8,887 nt of DNA from Oxalobacteraceae bacterium UBA7693. GTDB taxonomy: Bacteria > Pseudomonadota > Gammaproteobacteria > Burkholderiales > Burkholderiaceae_D. Under the pieces are notes generated by a model that saw only the letters and a program-made list of their open reading frames with translations, was not told the origin of the DNA and searched no databases. The stretch spans positions 10,150 through 19,036 of the forward strand of contig DLGN01000115.1 of NCBI GenBank assembly GCA_002482715.1, given 5' to 3'. The first letter of the stretch is position 1. Every line of letters starts with the position of its first letter. Shown here in pieces: positions 5,051-8,887 of the stretch. A program made the position numbers and the translations under genes.

Positions 5051-6328
5051 ATGAAAATAGTCATCTTGGGAGCAGGTGTCATCGGTACTTCCACCGCTTA
5101 TTACCTCGCCAAAGCCGGACACGAAGTGACCGTGATTGAGCGTCAAAGCGGCGCGGCATTGGAAACGAGTTTTGCTAATGCCGGCGAAGTCTCTCCAGGT
5201 TATTCAGCACCTTGGGCTGGCCCTGGCGTGCCGATGAAAGCGGTCAAATGGCTGATGATGGAACATAGTCCATTGGCGATTCGTCCAAGTACGGATCCAG
5301 CGATGTGGCGCTGGGTGTTTCAGATGTTAATGAACTGCACAAGCAAGCGTTACGAAATCAATAAAGGTCGTATGTTGCGCATGGCGCAGTATAGTCGCGA
5401 CGTCATGCAGCAATTGCGTGAAGATACGGGCATTTCCTATGACGAACGCACTCAAGGGACTTTGCAGTTGTTCCGCAATCAGCAACAACTCGATGGATCG
5501 CAAGCTGATATCGACATTCTCAAACGCTATGGTGTACCGTATGAAACCCTGAGTGGCGATGAATGTTTGCGGGTTGAACCAGCATTGAAAAATGTGCGTG
5601 AAAAATTTGTTGGCGCCTTGCGTTTGCCAGGTGATGAAACGGGTGACTGCTTTAAATTCACGCAAAATCTGGCGAAATTGGCCGAGGGCTTAGGCGTCAA
5701 ATTTGAATATGGCGTCAGCATAGAACGCATCATTGCCGAAGGTGATCAAATCAAGAGCGTGCAAACGTCCAAAGGCCAATTCACTGCGGATAAATTTGTG
5801 TTGGCATTGGGTAGCTATTCGCCGATTTTATTGCGCGAACTGGGTATCAAGATTCCTGTGTACCCAATTAAAGGTTATTCAATCACAGTACCGATTACTG
5901 ACGCCTCAGGAGCACCTGAGTCGACGGTGATGGATGAAACTTACAAAGTCGCGATCACGCGCTTGGGCGATCGTATCCGCGTTGGTGGTACTGCTGAAAT
6001 TACCGGTTACGATTTACGTTTGCGTGAATCACGTCGTAAGACTTTGGTGCATTCGGTAACAGATTTATTCCCGCAAGGTGGTGATGTCAGCAAAGCAGAA
6101 TTCTGGACTGGTCTGCGTCCTATGACACCAGACGGTACGCCGATTGTCGGTCCAACGCCTTATCGTAATTTATTCTTAAATACGGGTCATGGAACTTTGG
6201 GATGGACGATGTCATGCGGTTCAGGCCAATTCCTCGCGGATCTCATTTCAGGCAAGAAGCCAGCGATTTCGACTGAAGGTTTGTACATGGATCGTTATGG
6301 CAGGATGAATCGTCCGATTGCGATTTAA
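5051..6328 (+). CDS. dadA: D-amino acid dehydrogenase (FAD), DadA
   Basis: DadA oxidises D-alanine and other D-amino acids to the 2-oxoacid and ammonia, passing electrons to the respiratory chain. It is a peripheral protein on the inner face of the cytoplasmic membrane. The 425 residues compare with 432 in E. coli. An N-terminal FAD-binding fold has GAGVIG (7-12) and E30 at the end of the second strand. The family signature SFANAGEVSPGYSAPWA spans 40-56. The C-terminal FAD contact region includes GLRPMTPDGTPIVGPT (354-369) and NTGHGTLGWTMSCGSG (377-392). The ATG is preceded by AGGA (5039-5042) at an 8-base spacing. It is almost certainly co-transcribed with the racemase 45 bases upstream, and together they convert L-alanine to pyruvate. 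A weak hairpin follows the stop codon, then the regulator gene after 80 bases. Confidence 0.96.
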   Translation: MKIVILGAGVIGTSTAYYLAKAGHEVTVIERQSGAALETSFANAGEVSPGYSAPWAGPGVPMKAVKWLMMEHSPLAIRPSTDPAMWRWVFQMLMNCTSKRYEINKGRMLRMAQYSRDVMQQLREDTGISYDERTQGTLQLFRNQQQLDGSQADIDILKRYGVPYETLSGDECLRVEPALKNVREKFVGALRLPGDETGDCFKFTQNLAKLAEGLGVKFEYGVSIERIIAEGDQIKSVQTSKGQFTADKFVLALGSYSPILLRELGIKIPVYPIKGYSITVPITDASGAPESTVMDETYKVAITRLGDRIRVGGTAEITGYDLRLRESRRKTLVHSVTDLFPQGGDVSKAEFWTGLRPMTPDGTPIVGPTPYRNLFLNTGHGTLGWTMSCGSGQFLADLISGKKPAISTEGLYMDRYGRMNRPIAI

Positions 6329-6339
6329 GATGAAATTCA

Positions 6340-6371
6340 AATTCCCTCATGGTCTCGGAATTGAGGGATTT
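6340..6371 (+). terminator. Weak terminator or attenuator hairpin after dadA
   Basis: TCCCTCA (6343-6349) pairs with TGAGGGA (6362-6368) around a 12-base loop, and two more A-T pairs lie beyond one mismatch. The tail TTTAGTTT contains only short T runs. This would be a leaky terminator at best, allowing some read-through from alr-dadA into the regulator gene. No clear separate promoter for the regulator was seen in the 80-base gap. Confidence 0.35.
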
Positions 6372-6408
6372 AGTTTGGTATTGAAACCTGTAACAAGAAA
6401 GTCTAAGC

Positions 6409-7965
6409 ATGCGCGTCAACATTCCCTTTGAAGATCGAGTCGGTATCGCTCACGAGATTCTCGCGGTATTGGCGCGTCAGGGCTTGAACGTGCAGGCGGT
6501 TGAAGTCGATCCGCCCAATATTTACATCGACATCCCCGAATTAAAACAAAGTATGCTCGCTAGCCTGCAAGCCGATTGTGATCAGGTTGCAGGTGTCGGG
6601 ACGATAGAAGTCGTCGATATTTTGCCGGGCATGCGTCGCAGCCTTAATCTCGACACGATTATGGCGGTGATGGAAGATCCGGTGCTGGCGATTGATGCGC
6701 TTGGGCGTATCGTGATCGCGAATGCCGCTGCCGCTGAAGTAGCGCGTTGCAGTGAAAAAGAACTCTGTCAAAAATCTCTCTATCAAGTGCTGCAAGACAG
6801 TACGATTCAGCATGAATTGATTGCCAATGAATTTTGTGCGCCGACACGCGAAGTACTGTTGAATGGCGAGCCTTTCATGATGGATGTGACGCCAGTCTTT
6901 GAGCCACTGTCAGCGGGCACAGCCAGTGATGGTAAAGCGGTTGGTGCTTTATTGACACTGACTGCACCTAAACGCATTGGCGAGCGTTTACATGCGATTT
7001 CACGCGCTGAGATTGGCGGCTTTGAAGCCATCATTGGAGACTCAGAACAAGTTCGTGTATTGAAAAAACGTGCTGCGCGAGTCGCTGTGGTGGATGCGCC
7101 ATTGTTGATCACCGGTGAAACAGGCACTGGTAAAGAGTTGCTGGCGCAAGCCTGTCATGGTGTTAGCGCACGTAGTAACGCACCGTTTCTTGAACTAAAT
7201 TGTGCCGCCTTGCCTGAGAGTCTGGCTGAGAGTGAGTTGTTCGGTTACATGGCTGGCGCATTTACTGGCGCGAATCGTGGCGGTAAGCCAGGCTTATTTG
7301 AAATGGCCGATGGTGGCACGGTATTTCTGGATGAAGTCGGCGAGATGTCGCTGTACTTGCAAGCCAAGTTATTGCGCTTCTTGAACGATGGAAAGTTCCG
7401 TCGTATCGGCGGTGACAAAGAAATTCAAGTCGATGTCCGCATCATTAGCGCGACGCACAGGAATCTACGCAAGATGGTGCAAGAAGGAAGTTTTCGCGAA
7501 GATCTGTTCTATCGCTTGAACGTCTTGCACTTGGAAATGCCACCGTTGCGTGAACGTTCCGACGATATTTTGCTATTAGCCCGTCACTTTATTGAGCGTG
7601 CATGTACGCAAGCGCAGAAGCCCGTTTCACGCCTCAATCAGGCGGCAACGACGGCGATGCTCAACAACCGTTGGCCGGGCAATGTACGGCAGCTACAGAA
7701 TGTGGTGTTTCGTGCGATTACGATGGCTGATCAGCGTGTGCTGGACGCAGCGGATTTGGATTGGGCGGAAGATTCTATGCAGGCGGAAGCGGTGGTCTTT
7801 GAAGAGGCAGAGACTTGGGAAGCATCGGTCAATCAATTTGAATCGGCTTTGCTTAACAAGTTATATCAGGAATATCCATCCAGTCGAAAGTTGGCTGCGC
7901 GGCTAGACACATCCCATTCCATGATTGCTGCAAAGTTGCGCAAGCATGGAATTCCTAAGAAATAA
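6409..7965 (+). CDS. TyrR-family transcriptional regulator with intact sigma-54 activator domain (ACT-PAS-AAA+-HTH)
   Basis: The 518-residue product has the domain order and length of E. coli TyrR (513). An ACT domain (about 1-75, starting MRVNIPFEDRVGIAHEIL) probably senses an amino acid, and a PAS domain follows (about 80-185). The AAA+ domain (about 205-440) has Walker A GETGTGK (236-242), GAFTGA (283-288), Walker B VFLDE (305-309), FREDLFYRLNV (362-372) and RWPGNVRQL (421-429). The C-terminal HTH (about 478-515: LYQEYPSSRKLAARL, SHSMIAAKLRKHG) is close to that of TyrR, so similar DNA sites are expected. E. coli TyrR lacks GAFTGA and acts on sigma-70 promoters; here the loop is complete, indicating a true sigma-54 activator. 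It lies 80 bases after dadA, whose operon has a sigma-54 promoter and TyrR-like boxes. The effector is unknown; alanine or an aromatic amino acid is possible. AAGAAAG (6395-6401) is a modest ribosome-binding site. PhhR is the Pseudomonas name for relatives. Confidence 0.92.
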   Translation: MRVNIPFEDRVGIAHEILAVLARQGLNVQAVEVDPPNIYIDIPELKQSMLASLQADCDQVAGVGTIEVVDILPGMRRSLNLDTIMAVMEDPVLAIDALGRIVIANAAAAEVARCSEKELCQKSLYQVLQDSTIQHELIANEFCAPTREVLLNGEPFMMDVTPVFEPLSAGTASDGKAVGALLTLTAPKRIGERLHAISRAEIGGFEAIIGDSEQVRVLKKRAARVAVVDAPLLITGETGTGKELLAQACHGVSARSNAPFLELNCAALPESLAESELFGYMAGAFTGANRGGKPGLFEMADGGTVFLDEVGEMSLYLQAKLLRFLNDGKFRRIGGDKEIQVDVRIISATHRNLRKMVQEGSFREDLFYRLNVLHLEMPPLRERSDDILLLARHFIERACTQAQKPVSRLNQAATTAMLNNRWPGNVRQLQNVVFRAITMADQRVLDAADLDWAEDSMQAEAVVFEEAETWEASVNQFESALLNKLYQEYPSSRKLAARLDTSHSMIAAKLRKHGIPKK

Positions 7966-7977
7966 TTGTGATCAGAT

Positions 7978-8169
7978 TTAGTTTAGATTACCTAAGTCGG
8001 GATTCTCAGGATCTTCTGGCAGATTGACTGCGGGAATTGTATATTTTTCTTCAGCCCAAGCACCTAAATCAATTTGCTTGCAACGCTCTGAACAAAACGG
8101 ACGAAACGCGTTTTCAGGTGACCAAACGACTTTCGCCGCGCAGGTGGGGCAGGATACGACAGTTGCCAT
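7978..8169 (-). CDS. yacG: YacG, small zinc-binding DNA gyrase inhibitor
   Basis: The 63-residue protein carries the YacG zinc site CX2C-X15-CX3C: C7 and C10 in SCPTC, C26 and C30 in FCSERC. This is followed by the family's IDLGAWAEEKYTIP. The acidic tail PEDPENPDLG is usual for YacG. In E. coli YacG binds the GyrB C-terminal region and inhibits gyrase supercoiling; the physiological purpose is not settled. The gene starts 24 bases after the end of zapD, its usual neighbour (often with coaE), so the two are probably one transcript. Its 3' end faces the TyrR-like gene across 12 bases, with no clear terminator in between. Confidence 0.93.
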   Translation of the reverse strand: MATVVSCPTCAAKVVWSPENAFRPFCSERCKQIDLGAWAEEKYTIPAVNLPEDPENPDLGNLN

Positions 8170-8193
8170 AATTCAGGTTTTAAATTGATTTGT

Positions 8194-8887
8194 TTAAAAG
8201 TTGCAGAGAGTCAGATCGAAAGGCACATCGCCTTCGTAAGGCTTCGGTTTCATATCGCCATCTTGCGACATAATCCGTATCCACAGCATGTATTTGTTCG
8301 CTGAAATCTCAGGAATAGCACCCATACCTTGGGCTATCGAGACACGCAATAGTTGATAGACTTTACCTTGTAACATTTGCTGATAGCTGCCAGCTTGTGC
8401 GATCACCTTGGTGGTGCCACCCGATTCACGCAGTAGTCTTAAAACGACATTGATCGCGTCAAACAAGGGGGCAATCGGTGCAAACCAAGCCGAAATATCG
8501 GCAAAGCGTTTTTCAGCAGGGAGTTTTTTCCAGGCGTGATAGCTAGGTAGATCAAATTCGCAAGCGCCACCGGGAATAATGGTGCGACCACGGATACTCA
8601 TCAACCATTCATTGTCTCGAATATGTTGACCAGTTTTGCCCGTTGATCCCATCAAATTGCTACTGGCGCGCTCAACGTCATTGATGACTTGATCGAGCAT
8701 ATCGGCTTGCACGTTCGGATTCGATTTGAAGCCGATCAGCGTATTTTTCTGTCTATCCAATTCCTGCAATAAATCGGATTTTAAGTCAGCGCGGCCTGCC
8801 ACTTCGAGCATCTCAAAAATGGTAGCAATCGCGACGTGATGTTGCAGTGGATCTGACTGGTGCAAGAAAAACGAAAACTTTTCGTAC
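8194..8887 (-). CDS. zapD: Cell division protein ZapD (5' end outside window)
   Basis: ZapD (DUF1342) cross-links FtsZ filaments and stabilises the Z ring at mid-cell. The frame stays open to the window edge: upstream of the TTG at 8865 it reads YEKFSFFLHQSDPLQHH, matching the family's FEKxRFFLxQDDPLQHH. That TTG is therefore an internal leucine and the start lies outside. About 230 codons are visible of a protein usually about 250 long, so only some 20 residues are missing. Recognisable blocks are FEMLEVAGRADLKSDLLQEL, IRGRTIIPGGACEFDLPSYHAW near the middle, and the C-terminal beta-strand region ending DVPFDLTLCNF. The protein is soluble, with no membrane segment. yacG follows 24 bases downstream. 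Confidence 0.95.
   Translation of the reverse strand, partial: YEKFSFFLHQSDPLQHHVAIATIFEMLEVAGRADLKSDLLQELDRQKNTLIGFKSNPNVQADMLDQVINDVERASSNLMGSTGKTGQHIRDNEWLMSIRGRTIIPGGACEFDLPSYHAWKKLPAEKRFADISAWFAPIAPLFDAINVVLRLLRESGGTTKVIAQAGSYQQMLQGKVYQLLRVSIAQGMGAIPEISANKYMLWIRIMSQDGDMKPKPYEGDVPFDLTLCNF

Noticed and set aside
7964..7990. Shared terminator between the convergent regulator gene and yacG
   Set aside because: Only a small TGATCA palindrome and AT-rich sequence are present, with no stem followed by a T run on either strand.
8863..8865. TTG as the zapD start on the minus strand
   Set aside because: The frame continues to the window edge with conserved ZapD residues (YEKFSFFL), so this is an internal leucine.

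Overview
The window looks like chromosome from a betaproteobacterium of the order Burkholderiales. All protein calls read as proteobacterial housekeeping families. The order purH-ruvC-ruvA-ruvB and the pair zapD-yacG are typical of that order. Base composition looks close to balanced, which is low for Burkholderiales and reminiscent of Oxalobacteraceae such as Undibacterium; this family-level placement is a guess from memory. No insertion sequence, phage gene, CRISPR array, tRNA or rRNA was seen.

Layout. Positions 1-792 hold the C-terminal half of purH (purine synthesis), cut by the window edge. A 260-base gap follows with two kinds of short palindromic (REP-like) repeat and a hairpin that may terminate purH. 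Next come ruvC, ruvA and ruvB, the full Holliday-junction resolution machine. A close match to the LexA/SOS operator sits just before ruvA, so ruvA (and perhaps ruvB) looks damage-inducible while ruvC lies upstream of the operator. A second paired palindromic repeat separates ruvA from ruvB.

Positions 3618-7965 form what looks like one functional unit for D-alanine use: an alanine racemase (alr/dadX type), D-amino-acid dehydrogenase dadA, and a TyrR-family regulator (ACT, PAS, AAA+, TyrR-type HTH). The 269-base region in front of the racemase is AT-rich and dense in signals. It has three copies of a TGTA-N10-TAC(A/T) site, which is the TyrR-box skeleton, then a possible extended -10 promoter, then a sigma-54 promoter with exact GG-N10-GC spacing, then a strong Shine-Dalgarno sequence. 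The regulator carries an intact GAFTGA sigma-54 contact loop, which E. coli TyrR lacks. Together these suggest a complete circuit: an amino-acid-sensing, sigma-54-dependent TyrR-like activator that controls racemisation of L-alanine to D-alanine and its oxidation to pyruvate. This is the most interesting part of the window. The circuit is inferred from sequence, not proven.

On the minus strand at the right end lie yacG (small zinc protein, gyrase inhibitor) and zapD (FtsZ-bundling division factor, cut by the window edge), convergent with the regulator gene across only 12 bases.
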